From Rhodococcus rhodnii (GTDB lineage: Bacteria > Actinomycetota > Actinomycetes > Mycobacteriales > Pseudonocardiaceae): DNA of 64,000 nt. The stretch spans positions 186,001 through 250,000 of the forward strand of contig JOAA01000005.1 of assembly GCA_000720375.1 (NCBI GenBank). Direction: 5' to 3'. Below are positions 37,715 to 46,851 of this stretch, in pieces (the stretch's first letter is position 1; every line of letters starts with the position of its first letter). The notes under the pieces are model-generated. The model had not been told where the DNA came from. It searched no databases and saw only the letters and a program-made list of their open reading frames with translations. The position numbers were made by a program, and so were the translations under genes.

Positions 37715-40263
37715 TGGTCTATACCCCGTCCCGGCCGACAGCGCCGCCGACGCAACCGCCTCAGCCACGCACGATCCAACGCGCCCCCGAGCAGCCGTCG
37801 AACAACGTCACCCCGGTGTTCGCCGCGATCACGACGCTGTGCGCGTCGACCGCGCTCTCCGGCGTGATCGAGGGCAGCGTGTGGCTCGGCCACGCGGCCG
37901 TGGCGATCATCGTCATCGCCGGGACCGGGATCGGCCTGCGCGCGATGCGTTTCCCAATCCTGCTTGTCGGCCTCGCGCAGCTGTTCGCGCTGATGTGCCT
38001 GGTGGTCGCGCTGTTCACGACCGAGGGCGTACTCGGCTTCCTGCCGGGGCCCAAGGCGGTCGAACAGATCGGTGACGTCTTACGGGACGCGGTCACGGTG
38101 GTGCAGACCGGGGTTCCGCCGGTGGAACCCACCACACCGATCCTGTGTCTCGTGGTGATCGCGATCGGTCTGGTCGCGGTGCTCGTCGACTCGCTCGCTG
38201 TTGCCGCAGGCACGCCTGCCGCCAGCGGCCTCGTGCTGCTGTGCGTGTACGCGGTGCCGGCCTCGCTCGCCGACGAAATGCTGCCGTGGTGGTCGTTCGT
38301 GCTCGGCGCCGGCTCGTACGCCGTGCTGCTCGCGGTCGACGGGACGCACCGCCATCAGGTGTGGCGCGGTCGCTCACCGCGTGCCAACACCAGCGGCGGG
38401 AACAACGCGACCGCGCCCGTCGCGCTCGTGTCCGTCGCCGTGGTGCTCGCCCTGATCGTTGGCGCGGTCTTCACGCCAGTCGGCACGGTCGGACAGCTGC
38501 CTGGCAACGTCGGCGCAGGCGGACTCGCCTCCGGCGGGTTCTCGCTGAAGGCGTTCACGAAGCTGCGCGGGATGCTGGACCAAAAAGGCAACCAGGAGAT
38601 GTTCCGCATCCGTGGGCTGACCGACGACCGGCGATACCTGCGGGCGACGACGCTGAAGACGTACATCGCCAACGAAGGCTGGGATCTCGGGCCAGGCATG
38701 CCCAACGGCAGGTCGCTGAACACCGAGCTGCCGCTCGAACCGGGGCGCAGCCCGAACAGCGAGACCACCAGGGTCGAGATCGAACCGGTCAACTCGGAGG
38801 ACAACTGGGCGCCGGTGTACCCGTCGCCGCGGCTGATCGAAGGCCTGCCCGCCGATGCCAGGTTCGACGAGCTGAGCGGCGCGGTCTACACCCGCAGGCC
38901 GCGGAAGTTCAACACGTACGTCGAATTCGTCGACCTGAACCAGCCGACCTACGAGCAGTTGCGGCAGTCGCCGAGCGCCGCGGGCGAAGTCGGCCCGCAG
39001 TACACCGAGCTGCCCCAGCTCAACCCAAGGATCACCAACCTGGCGAGGGACCTGACGGCGGGTAAGTCGAACCAGTGGGACAAGGTCATCGCGCTGAAGG
39101 ACTACTTCAACCCGAACAACGGCTTCACGTACAAGACCGAGACGGCGAGGGCCAGCAGCCAGGACGCGTTGGTCGATTTCCTGTTCAACGGCAAGACCGG
39201 GTACTGCGAGCAGTACGCGTCCGCGATGGCGGTGCTCGTGCGCGCAGCAGGCATCCCCGCCCGCGTGGCGATCGGCTACACCTCGGGGTTCTCTGTGAGC
39301 GACTACCGGTCGATCACCACCCAGGACGCGCACGCATGGGTCGAGGTCTTCTTCCCGCAGTACGGCTGGATCACGGTTGACCCGACGCCGCTGACCGACG
39401 GCCGCGGCTACACGCCGCCGTACATGAACCCCCAAAGCTCCACCACCGGCCGCGCCCCGGACGGCGGAAGCACAGCGCCGACGGCCCCGGAGGAGTCGGA
39501 AACCAGCGCGGCACCCACAGCCCCCAACAACGACCCGTCCCAGCCCGACCCGAGCGCCCCAGAGGCCCAGGACGAACTGGCATGGACGGGCTATACGAGC
39601 GTCGCCGCAGCAGGTGGCGCGACGGTGCTGTCGGTGCTGTTGCTCACCGGCCTAGGCGTCGCCGGACTCGGGTTGACCGGAGCGTCCCTGACAGCTCGCA
39701 AACGACGGCAGCGAACGATTCTGGTCACCATCGCGACGGTGCTGTGGTTGGTCGCAGCCGTATTCGCCGCGGCGATCGTCAGCTGGTGGCTGGCCGTACC
39801 GCTGGGCCTGATAGGCGTGTCCCTTTTCCCAGCGCTGACTCGCTACTGGCGACGGCGAGACCGTCTGCAAACAGTGAGCAGCGATAGCCCTGAAGCACCT
39901 GTCGCGGCATGGGACGAAGTGATGGCGGAATCATGGGACCGCGGCGCGAGCGCACCGCCGACCGACACAATCCGCATGACCGCCCGCCGCCTGGTCCGCG
40001 AGCACTCCCTGGACGACTCAGGCAAGGACGGCCTACGCAAGATGGTCACGATCCTCGAGCGCTCCTGGTACGGCGCAGGCGGCACGTCCGACCCCGAACT
40101 CCCCAGCGCGGTCGACCAAGTACGGGAAAGCATGAAACGCAACGCGCCTTTGTCCTTGCGCGCCAAGCTTTTCCCGCGCTCGGTGATGAAACCACGCAGG
40201 CCACCGAAGGGCCGACCGGACGACCCGCCCGCGAAGCCGTTCGAAGCAGCACCGTCGACCTGA
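37714..40263 (+). CDS. Membrane transglutaminase-like protein (TgpA type)
   Basis: The product has 849 residues. Six or seven helices at about 30-260 precede a large external transglutaminase-like domain with the triad Cys in GKTGYCEQYASAMAVLVRAAGIPARV, His in TQDAHAWVEVFFPQYGW and Asp in TVDPTP. A Pro/Ser-rich linker, two more helices near 630-700 and a cytosolic DUF4129-like tail follow. The family is called TgpA/DUF3488; substrates are unknown, cell-wall or surface proteins being the usual guess. It is the third gene of the moxR operon, and TGATG couples it to DUF58. Confidence 0.92.
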   Translation: MVYTPSRPTAPPTQPPQPRTIQRAPEQPSNNVTPVFAAITTLCASTALSGVIEGSVWLGHAAVAIIVIAGTGIGLRAMRFPILLVGLAQLFALMCLVVALFTTEGVLGFLPGPKAVEQIGDVLRDAVTVVQTGVPPVEPTTPILCLVVIAIGLVAVLVDSLAVAAGTPAASGLVLLCVYAVPASLADEMLPWWSFVLGAGSYAVLLAVDGTHRHQVWRGRSPRANTSGGNNATAPVALVSVAVVLALIVGAVFTPVGTVGQLPGNVGAGGLASGGFSLKAFTKLRGMLDQKGNQEMFRIRGLTDDRRYLRATTLKTYIANEGWDLGPGMPNGRSLNTELPLEPGRSPNSETTRVEIEPVNSEDNWAPVYPSPRLIEGLPADARFDELSGAVYTRRPRKFNTYVEFVDLNQPTYEQLRQSPSAAGEVGPQYTELPQLNPRITNLARDLTAGKSNQWDKVIALKDYFNPNNGFTYKTETARASSQDALVDFLFNGKTGYCEQYASAMAVLVRAAGIPARVAIGYTSGFSVSDYRSITTQDAHAWVEVFFPQYGWITVDPTPLTDGRGYTPPYMNPQSSTTGRAPDGGSTAPTAPEESETSAAPTAPNNDPSQPDPSAPEAQDELAWTGYTSVAAAGGATVLSVLLLTGLGVAGLGLTGASLTARKRRQRTILVTIATVLWLVAAVFAAAIVSWWLAVPLGLIGVSLFPALTRYWRRRDRLQTVSSDSPEAPVAAWDEVMAESWDRGASAPPTDTIRMTARRLVREHSLDDSGKDGLRKMVTILERSWYGAGGTSDPELPSAVDQVRESMKRNAPLSLRAKLFPRSVMKPRRPPKGRPDDPPAKPFEAAPST

Positions 40264-40266
40264 TGA

Positions 40267-40292
40267 TCAGGCCCCCTTTCCCGTGGGCCTGA
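40267..40292 (+). terminator. Terminator of the moxR operon
   Basis: Perfect 8-bp stem TCAGGCCC/GGGCCTGA with a 10-nt loop, starting 4 nt after the transglutaminase stop. Only a weak T-rich tail (CTCTTGCT) follows. Confidence 0.6.
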
Positions 40293-40622
40293 CTCTTGCT
40301 GTGGACAACTGGCTTTCAGCGGCCTGGGGCTGTCGTACCCCACCGTTACGCTGGATGTCGGGGGGCCGACGGCCATCCGCGGGCCGCTCCGGCGGGCGCC
40401 CAGAACTGTCAGACCCCCTTGGTAGCGTGGAATTCGGGGTCCCCTGGGGCGAATTGTCGTTGCGGACGAGGCTGCGCCACAAACCAGCACCGCCCCGCCA
40501 AGCGAGGCCCAAAGCTGGCGGCGAATTGCTGATGCGATGCCACATGGGCACAGGAGCCTTGTGCGCGGCGCTTGGTTGTCGCCTTCGCCGGTGCGATGGC
40601 GAGGTTTGTTCAGCGCATGCGT
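40293..40622. other. Non-coding gap between convergent transcription units
   Basis: Short open frames occur on both strands but none has a ribosome-binding site or a recognisable product. Apart from the terminators that bracket it I see nothing specific. Confidence 0.4.
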
Positions 40623-40665
40623 GAGGGCCACCCGTGGCGCGTGTGTGCGCCGCGCGGTGGCCCTC
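40623..40665 (-). terminator. Terminator of the DUF3040 gene
   Basis: Perfect 10-bp stem GAGGGCCACC/GGTGGCCCTC with a GC-rich inner part, 14 nt past the DUF3040 stop on the minus strand. No U-tract, as often in high-GC actinobacteria. Confidence 0.65.
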
Positions 40666-40678
40666 GGGACGCCGTGGG

Positions 40679-41077
40679 TCAGTCTTGCTCGAAGCGCTTG
40701 CGGAAGCGCTCCTCCATTCGTTGTGAGAACGAGCTCCGGCCTGCGGGGCGACTCTTACTGTCGCCCTCGGCCTGAGCAGCTGCGCCATCATTGCCCCGCC
40801 GGATGGCGGTCAGCGTGATGAGCGCGCCGAAGAACATGACTAGGAAGCCGAGCAGGCTGACGGCTGGGAATCCCCAAAACCAGAACTCTTGCACGACGAC
40901 ACCCAGCACCAGCAGGGCGACGCCAACCACGAACAGCGCTGCACCCTGGACCCGCCGACGACGCGACGGGCGCCTCAGGCGCGCACCGCGCACAGTGGAA
41001 GCGAACTTGGGGTCTTCGGCATAGAGCGCGCGCTCGATCTGGTCGAGCAGTCGCTGCTCGTGCTCGGAGAGTGGCAT
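40679..41077 (-). CDS. DUF3040 membrane protein
   Basis: The product has 132 residues with the DUF3040 signature MPLSEHEQRLLDQIERALYAEDPKFA at the N-terminus, then a basic RRPSRRRR patch and two helices (GAALFVVGVALLVLGVVV and GFPAVSLLGFLVMFFGALITL), and a charged tail. The family is restricted to actinobacteria and has no known function. The ATG at 41077 is the conserved start; a longer frame from 41161 adds unrelated residues. Confidence 0.92.
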   Translation of the reverse strand: MPLSEHEQRLLDQIERALYAEDPKFASTVRGARLRRPSRRRRVQGAALFVVGVALLVLGVVVQEFWFWGFPAVSLLGFLVMFFGALITLTAIRRGNDGAAAQAEGDSKSRPAGRSSFSQRMEERFRKRFEQD

Positions 41078-41466
41078 CTTTCCTCCTCCGGCACAGCTCT
41101 CACGGGCGCCGGGCGATTGCGGCCGCCGTACCCGGCGGGCGCCCCATCCCTGGGGCGTCACCTCAAGGATACGAGCCCCGCGCCTGCTCGACTACCCGAT
41201 CCTGCACTCTCCCGCAGGCTCTTGCCAACACATCGCGACTCAGACGAGGATGCCCGCCGGACACGGACACGCGATCGGCGGAGTCAGCACGGCGTTTGGG
41301 AACGCCGAAGCCGCCATGTCCTGCATCGATGACGTTCGGTGACCGTCCGTGTCCGGTGGGTGTCCCGTCACCGTCTGTCGGGTGAAACCTGTCAATTTCC
41401 TCAAGTGACCCGCGGCACGCGGTTGGGCGTGTCGGCCCCGGACACACTTGGCCGGAATTGTTCGGC
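41078..41466. other. Non-coding gap upstream of DUF3040
   Basis: No gene, RNA or repeat could be supported. It should contain the promoter of the DUF3040 gene, but I see no convincing -10/-35 pair. Confidence 0.4.
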
Positions 41467-42096
41467 TCAGAGATTTCTGAGTCCAGCGAGGACTCTTTCC
41501 ATCATCGCCAGATCCGGGTGACCGCCATCGGTCGACTTGGGCCGGTGAACAACCACCATGCCGGCCGAGGCCATATCACCCAAAACGACACGGGCGACTC
41601 CAAGCGGTAACGACAACAACGCGGCGACTTCCGCCACCGAACGCGCTGACAAGCAAAGATCTGCGACGGAACGATGGTCATGGGTCATTGTTGACCCATT
41701 TCGAGCGAGGATCGCGCGATTTGTGGAGATCAACGCTTCGAGCGGCAGGTCGTACGCGGTCTCGGTGCGTCCACCGGTCCACGCGTAGGGCCGGACGATC
41801 GAGCGGGTCCGGTCCACCTCGGTCCACTCGGGCTCCGGCTCAGGCGGCCAACCGCCTTGCTGCTGCGGGATAGCCGCAGATGGCGGCGGTGGTAACGGTG
41901 GTGGCGGCGGCAATTCGGGCCGCCCGAAACGAGCACCTGTCCGGCCTGTCCCTGGCTTCGCCGTGGGCACGGCGGGCTCACCCCACTCCTCTTCAGCGTG
42001 CCTGCCAACGGCAGACACGTGGCCAAAGCGCGCCCCAGTGCGCCCGACCTCGGTCTTTCGCCGATCAGATCCAGCCACGTGTGTCACGTCCCCCAT
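41467..42096 (-). CDS. DUF742 protein (orphan CvnC-like conservon component)
   Basis: The product has 209 residues. The N-terminal half is Pro/Gly-rich and disordered (PPPPPLPPPPSA). The C-terminal half is the DUF742 winged-helix-like domain: RSIVRPYAWTGGRT, LPLEALISTNRA, HRSVADLCLSARSVAEVAALLSLPLGVARVVLGDMASAGMVVVH. In conservons, DUF742 sits between a roadblock protein and a small GTPase and takes part in G-protein-like signalling. None of the partners is adjacent here. ATG 42096 gives the start MGDVTHVAGSD; 42117 is an alternative. Confidence 0.85.
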   Translation of the reverse strand: MGDVTHVAGSDRRKTEVGRTGARFGHVSAVGRHAEEEWGEPAVPTAKPGTGRTGARFGRPELPPPPPLPPPPSAAIPQQQGGWPPEPEPEWTEVDRTRSIVRPYAWTGGRTETAYDLPLEALISTNRAILARNGSTMTHDHRSVADLCLSARSVAEVAALLSLPLGVARVVLGDMASAGMVVVHRPKSTDGGHPDLAMMERVLAGLRNL

Positions 42097-42474
42097 GCCG
42101 GATTCCCAATGGTCCATCTGAAGAGGAGGCCAAAACGTTAGCCAAAATGGGAACGCAGGAGGTAACAGCGCTGTTTCGCGGTCGTTTTATCCCAGTTACT
42201 GAAATTTCATGCTCGGCCGTTCGGGTGATTAATACGATGGTGTACCACATGCGCGACGCGGGTATGTATCCGACGAAAGTCCGGGCCGGATCAAGCATGG
42301 CCGCTCGGAACCGGTTACGAGCGGCGGCCCGCAGCTTCGCAGGTCAGCAAGCGTTGGCAGAACCTCGCCGCCAGGGGCAGCGCCAGTTGCCGCGTGTGCG
42401 ACAGCGACGCGATCCGCCATCTCACGCCAGTGGCTCAGGGCTGCAATGCGGAGGCGACATAACCACCCGTCCAG
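42097..42474. other. Non-coding gap upstream of the DUF742 gene
   Basis: No gene is supported. Base composition drops to more AT between 42130 and 42300, consistent with the DUF742 promoter region, and then rises as the repeat block begins. Confidence 0.4.
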
Positions 42475-43196
42475 GTCGGGCTGCAATCGGGGCGGGGTTC
42501 GCCGCGCCGGATCGATCACGCGGAGCTCGGCCACGCCAGACTCGCTCAGGCGGTCCAATGGCGAGGGCTGCTGCCGGAGCAGCGCCTCACCCGCGAAGGG
42601 CATCGACGAACGCTTCGGAACCCGCCGCTCAGCTCGGGTTGCGGTCCGGGCGTGGCCCAGCGGCCACAGCCCGCCTCAGGCGGGATCCGATACGCAACCG
42701 GCACAGCCACCAGCGCGCCCGCCACCATCCCCATCTCAGGCCAGACTCCAACGCGCCACCGGCACCGGCCACGCCGCACCTCACGTCGGGCTGCGATCGG
42801 GGCGGGATTCGGCCACGCAGGACCGATCACGCGGAGCTCGGCCACGCCACACTCGCTCAGGCGATCCAATGGCGAGGGCTGCTGCCGGACCAGCGCATCC
42901 CCTCGAAGGCATCGACTAACCGCTCGGCTCGGGCTGCGGTCCGGGCGTGGCCCAGCGGCCACAGCCCGCCTCAGGCGGGATCCGATACGCAACCAGCACA
43001 GCCACCAGCACGCCCACCACCATCCCCAACTCAGGCCAGACTCCAACACGCCACCGGCACCGGCCACGCCGTCTCAGGTCGGGCTGCGGTCCGGGCGTGG
43101 CTCAATGGCGCGGCCTGCCTCAGGCGGGATCCGATGCGCAACCAGCACCGGCCGCGCCGGCTCAGGTCGGGCTGCGATCGGGGCGGGGTTCGGTCG
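42475..43196. repeat. Tandem repeat block, about 300-bp units, reaching into dinB
   Basis: Units start at 42475, 42785, 43078 and 43166, each with GTCGGGCTGC followed by a GG-rich stretch. The first two are about 310 and 293 bp and match closely along their whole length, including CGGAGCTCGGCCACGCCA, GGCGAGGGCTGCTGCCGGA and CCGCCTCAGGCGGGATCCGA. The third is a shortened 88-bp unit, and the fourth covers the last codons of dinB. A CCCGCC-TCA-GGCGGG hairpin word occurs in each complete unit. Frames crossing the block look composition-driven. Confidence 0.85.
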
Positions 43197-44445
43197 CCCC
43201 TGAGCGGTCAGGGCCCTCGCCCAGCAAAGACGCGGGCCGGATCGCGGCGAGGCCGAACTTCGCGCGTGCTCGGTCGGCGGCTTGGTCGGCCTCGCGCCAG
43301 CCGCTTTCCGGGGCGTCGAGCAGCAGTTGCTCGCCGCCTTCGGTGGTCAGCTGCTCCATGCGCACGCCGATCAGCCGGACCGCGCCCGGTGGCGTCTGCT
43401 CGACCAACAGCTGGCAGGCGACCTTGAAGATCTCCTGGGTCACGTCTGTCGGTACGAGCAGTGTCCGCGAGCGGCTGATCGTGGTGAAGTCGGCGAACCG
43501 GACCTTGATCGACACCGTTCGGCCGCGCAGCTCGCGGCGGCGCAAGGCCGAGGCCGTCTTCTCCGACAGCCGCAGCAGCTCGCGCTTGAGCAGTTCGCGG
43601 TCCCAGTGGTCGACCTCGAACGTCTCCTCCGCCCCGACCGACTTGTCGACCGACTCCGGCTCCACTGATCGGTCGTCGTATCCGTGCGCGAGTGGGTGCA
43701 GGTGCTCGGCCAGCGCGTTGCCGATGATCCGGCGCAGCCTTGGCAATGGCGCCGCGGCTACGTCCGCGACCCGCTCAAGCCCGATGTCCGCCAGGCGTTC
43801 GGCGGTCTTCTTGCCGACGCCCCACAACGCCGAGACCGGCAGCGGGTGCAGGAACTCCAGCACCGACGCCTTGGGCACGACGAGCATGCCGTCCGGCTTG
43901 CAGAGCCCGGACGACAGCTTCGCCACGAACTTGGTCGGCGCCACCCCGACCGAGCACGTGATCCCATGCTCCGCCTCGACCCGTTCGCGGATCAGCTGTC
44001 CGATCTGCCCGGCGGTCATCCCCATCCGCCGCAGCGCCCCGGACACGTCCAGGAAGGCCTCGTCCAGGCTCAGCGGTTCGACCAGGGGCGTGATGTCCCG
44101 GAAGATGCCCAGCACACCCCTGGACACCTCCTGGTACAGCCCGAACGTCGGCGACACGAACACCGCGTGCGGGCACAGCCGCCGCGCCCGGCTGGTGGGC
44201 ATCGCCGAGCGCACGCCGTACTTGCGTGCGATGTAGTTGGCCGACGACACGACGCCCCGGTTGCCGATCCCGCCGACGACCACCGGTTTGTCCTTCAGCT
44301 CCGGCCGTTCCCGGATCTCGACCGATGCGTAGAAGGCGTCCATGTCGACGTGCAGGATCGAGCAGCCCGTGTCGTCCGGCCAGACGCCGTCGCGCGCCAC
44401 GAACCGGTCGACCAGCCCGCGTGGTAAGTCACCGCTTCTCCCCAT
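43162..44445 (-). CDS. dinB: DNA polymerase IV (Y family)
   Basis: A 427-residue translesion polymerase. The N-terminal catalytic block ILHVDMDAFYASVEIRERPEL and the palm motif PLSLDEAFLDVSGALRRMG carry the metal-binding Asp and Glu. SSANYIARKYGVRSAMP and the SVGVAPTKFVAKLSSGLCKPDG fingers are intact. The little-finger domain follows from about residue 240. The last ten codons (TEPRPDRSPT) are part of the repeat block downstream, so the C-terminus may have been altered by repeat formation. No clear beta-clamp peptide was identified in the tail. Confidence 0.94.
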   Translation of the reverse strand: MGRSGDLPRGLVDRFVARDGVWPDDTGCSILHVDMDAFYASVEIRERPELKDKPVVVGGIGNRGVVSSANYIARKYGVRSAMPTSRARRLCPHAVFVSPTFGLYQEVSRGVLGIFRDITPLVEPLSLDEAFLDVSGALRRMGMTAGQIGQLIRERVEAEHGITCSVGVAPTKFVAKLSSGLCKPDGMLVVPKASVLEFLHPLPVSALWGVGKKTAERLADIGLERVADVAAAPLPRLRRIIGNALAEHLHPLAHGYDDRSVEPESVDKSVGAEETFEVDHWDRELLKRELLRLSEKTASALRRRELRGRTVSIKVRFADFTTISRSRTLLVPTDVTQEIFKVACQLLVEQTPPGAVRLIGVRMEQLTTEGGEQLLLDAPESGWREADQAADRARAKFGLAAIRPASLLGEGPDRSGATEPRPDRSPT

Positions 44446-44527
44446 GGATCACCTCCCTTTTTCGTCCTCGGCGACACGCTAGACCCACCCACCGACAGTT
44501 TTGTGATCACTGGCTACCGTCTGGGGT

Positions 44528-44881
44528 ATGTCCAGGTGGCCACGCAGCGTTTACGAGGTCGGCGACGAGCCGGATCCCAGGTTCTCACTGGCCAACGAAC
44601 GCACCTTCCTCGCCTGGCTGCGTACGTCGATCGCGCTGATGGCCGCCGGGATCGGTTTCGCGGCTCTCGGCCCGACGGGCAACGCACTGGACCTGGCCGT
44701 GTCCTGCGCGCTGCTGGTGACCGGGATCGCGTGCAGTCTCAGCGCGTTCCAGCACTGGATGGCGTGTGAGCGGGCGCTGCGCCTCGGCGACCCACTCCCC
44801 TCGCCGTGGATGGCCGCGATCCTGGGCGTTGGCCTCGCCGTCACCGGAGTCCTGGCCGCGCTGTTGGTACTCACCCGATGA
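44528..44881 (+). CDS. DUF202 (YidH-type) membrane protein
   Basis: The product has 117 residues with the DUF202 motif RFSLANERTFLAWLRTSIALMAAG at the first of three helices, then LDLAVSCALLVTGIACSLSA and WMAAILGVGLAVTGVLAALLV. The family resembles E. coli YidH and part of the fungal VTC complex; no function is established in bacteria. It is divergent from dinB and overlaps a second DUF202 gene by ATGA, so the pair probably forms a hetero-oligomer. Confidence 0.88.
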   Translation: MSRWPRSVYEVGDEPDPRFSLANERTFLAWLRTSIALMAAGIGFAALGPTGNALDLAVSCALLVTGIACSLSAFQHWMACERALRLGDPLPSPWMAAILGVGLAVTGVLAALLVLTR

Positions 44882-45204
44882 GACGCCAGCCGTGGGATCC
44901 TGGCCTGCAGATCGAACGCACCGCGCTGGCGTGGATGCGGACGTGCCTGTCCCTGATCGTGGTCGCTTTGATCGCGTTCCGCTTCGCCGCGCACGAGAGC
45001 ATCGCGCTGGCGCTCGGCCTCGGCGCGATCGTCGTGCCGCTGGCGTTGCTCGCGCTCTGGCTGGCGTGGCGCCGCTTCCGCGACAGCAACGCCAGACTGG
45101 CCGAAGGCAAGCGTTTGCCGGACGCGCTGCTGCCGGTCACGATGGCGATCGTGACCACGCTGACCGGCGTTCTTGGGTTCGTCTACGTCGTACTGGAGCG
45201 CTAG
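44878..45204 (+). CDS. DUF202 (YidG-type) membrane protein
   Basis: The product has 108 residues. DPGLQIERTALAWMRTCLSLIVVALIAFRF is the DUF202 signature, followed by a second helix (ALALGLGAIVVPLALLALWLAW) and a third (LPVTMAIVTTLTGVLGFVYVV). The ATG at 44878 is fixed by the ATGA overlap with the preceding gene. The pairing mirrors yidH-yidG of enterobacteria. Its stop overlaps the end of the convergent methyltransferase by 4 nt. Confidence 0.88.
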   Translation: MRRQPWDPGLQIERTALAWMRTCLSLIVVALIAFRFAAHESIALALGLGAIVVPLALLALWLAWRRFRDSNARLAEGKRLPDALLPVTMAIVTTLTGVLGFVYVVLER

Positions 45205-45920
45205 CGACGGCCGAGGGCGTGCAACCGCGCGGCGACGTCCAGCAGCGGTGACGTGGTCGAAGCGGCGAGCTCCAGCTGGGCGAGCGCCTCGGCGGCGCCG
45301 GGATTGCTGTCCAGCACCGAGCCCGGCACCAGGTCGGAGAACACGCCGTGGCCCTGGACCAGCTCGACCTTCAGGCCGCCGTCGACGAGCAGCTGGTTCA
45401 GTCCGGCGATGTCGTACCGGCGGGACAGGGTCTCCTCGGCCAGCTGCCCAGCCGGGTCGTCCAGCAGCCGGCGAGCTTCGACGATCCGCCCGCTGATCGC
45501 CCGGTGCAGGATCGCTGCGTAGCGGTTCGCGACGAGCACCGACACCAGCCCACCAGGCACAGCGGCCTCGGCCATCGCGGCGATCGTGGTCTTGGGATCG
45601 TCCACCACCTCGAGCACGCCGTGCCCGAGCACCAGGTCGACCGACCCGGCGGGGACGAGCTGGGCCAGGGCGTCGCTGTCGCCCTGCAGCGCGGTGATCG
45701 AGTCCACCACACCGGCCTCCTGCGCTCGCCGGTGCAGCGTGGCCAGTGCGTTCGGGCTCGGGTCGACCACGGTCACGGCACAGCCGGCCGCGGCGAGCGG
45801 AACGGCCCACACGCCGCTGCCGCCACCCACATCCAGCACCCGCGGCGGCTCGCCCGCGCGGCGGTCACGCACTGCAGCCAGCTCGGCGTAGAGCACGCGG
45901 CGCACGGCATCTGGTCGCAT
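45201..45920 (-). CDS. SAM-dependent methyltransferase
   Basis: The product has 239 residues and a class I Rossmann methyltransferase fold: motif I VLDVGGGSGVWAVPLAAAG, the acidic VTVVDPSP, LQGDSDAL and GSVDLVLGHGVLEVVDDP. The overall pattern, with ALATLHRRAQEAG, resembles SmtA/UbiE-like proteins; the substrate cannot be read from sequence. It is divergent from the ParA gene and convergent with the DUF202 pair. Confidence 0.85.
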   Translation of the reverse strand: MRPDAVRRVLYAELAAVRDRRAGEPPRVLDVGGGSGVWAVPLAAAGCAVTVVDPSPNALATLHRRAQEAGVVDSITALQGDSDALAQLVPAGSVDLVLGHGVLEVVDDPKTTIAAMAEAAVPGGLVSVLVANRYAAILHRAISGRIVEARRLLDDPAGQLAEETLSRRYDIAGLNQLLVDGGLKVELVQGHGVFSDLVPGSVLDSNPGAAEALAQLELAASTTSPLLDVAARLHALGRR

Positions 45921-46002
45921 GTTCGAAACCCTAATCGGTGGTCATGGCCTTGGTGGATGGGACCCGAGACGGAGACGGTCAGTAGACCGTAGGCTTCTGC
46001 GA

Positions 46003-46851
46003 GTGCAGACGGTCGCAGTACTGAGCCTCAAGGGCGGAGTCGGCAAAACGACGGTAGTGCTCGGCCTGGCGTCGGCCGCGTTGCGGCGTGGCGCACGGAC
46101 CCTGGTTGTCGACCTCGACCCGCAGTGCAACGCCACCGCGACGCTGGATCCCGAGGAGACCGGGACGACTCTGGCCAACGTGCTGGAGAGCCCCCGGCTG
46201 CCGGTGGTCAAGTCAGCCATCGCGGCCAGTGCGTGGGGTGAGGGGGTGGACGTGCTGGTGGGCTCCGAAGACGTTGAGGAGCTCAACCATCCGAATCCAG
46301 GAGCACGTCGTCTCGGCAACCTCGGCCGCGCGTTGCAGGAGGTCAACAAGTACGTCGAGGAGGGCGAGCTGCCGTACGAGCTAGTGCTCCTCGACTGCCC
46401 GCCATCACTCGGACGGCTGACCCGCTCCGCGCTCGTCGCCGCGGGCGGCGCGCTGCTGGTCACGGAACCGACCTTGTACGCCGTGTCCGGTGCACAACGT
46501 GCGTTCGATGCCATCGCGGAGACGCGTGAGCAGCACAACCCAGAGCTGACGACCTTGGGTGTCGTGGTCAACCGCGTGCGGCCACGGTCGTACGAGCACC
46601 AATTCCGTATCCAGGAGCTGCGTGAGCACTTCGGCTCGCTCGTACTGCCCGTAGCCCTGCCGGACCGTCTCGCGGTGCAACAGGCACAGGGCGCATGCAT
46701 GCCCATCCACCAATGGGGCACGCCAGGCGCGCGTGAGGTCGCGTTGGCGTTCAACCTCGTGCTGGCGCGCGTGCTGCGGTCGGGACGACGCGGACGGCAC
46801 CACCAGTTCGCGTGGCCCGAGAGCGACGGCGACGAAGCGGCTGATGCCTGA
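46003..46851 (+). CDS. ParA/MinD-family ATPase
   Basis: The product has 282 residues. The deviant Walker A is SLKGGVGKTTVVLGLASA, Walker A' region VVDLDPQCNATATLDP, and Walker B LVLLDCPPSLGRLTRSAL. Such ATPases position DNA or protein cargo along nucleoid or membrane. No parB or parS-like site is nearby, so it is not the chromosomal ParA; it is an orphan of the type found in many actinobacteria. I use the GTG at 46003 where homology begins; the frame extends upstream to 45919. It overlaps the following glycosylase by 8 nt. Confidence 0.88.
   Translation: MQTVAVLSLKGGVGKTTVVLGLASAALRRGARTLVVDLDPQCNATATLDPEETGTTLANVLESPRLPVVKSAIAASAWGEGVDVLVGSEDVEELNHPNPGARRLGNLGRALQEVNKYVEEGELPYELVLLDCPPSLGRLTRSALVAAGGALLVTEPTLYAVSGAQRAFDAIAETREQHNPELTTLGVVVNRVRPRSYEHQFRIQELREHFGSLVLPVALPDRLAVQQAQGACMPIHQWGTPGAREVALAFNLVLARVLRSGRRGRHHQFAWPESDGDEAADA

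Noticed and set aside
40296..40532. Short plus-strand frame of 78 codons after the transglutaminase gene
   Set aside because: No ribosome-binding site or family pattern; it begins immediately beyond the operon terminator.
42652..43203. Open frames within the 300-bp repeats, some with a hydrophobic segment
   Set aside because: No ribosome-binding sites, no homology and frames that follow the repeat units; treated as repeat artefacts.
46003..46851. Chromosomal ParA of the oriC-linked segregation system
   Set aside because: No parB gene, parS-like palindrome, dnaA or gid genes nearby; described as an orphan ParA-type ATPase.
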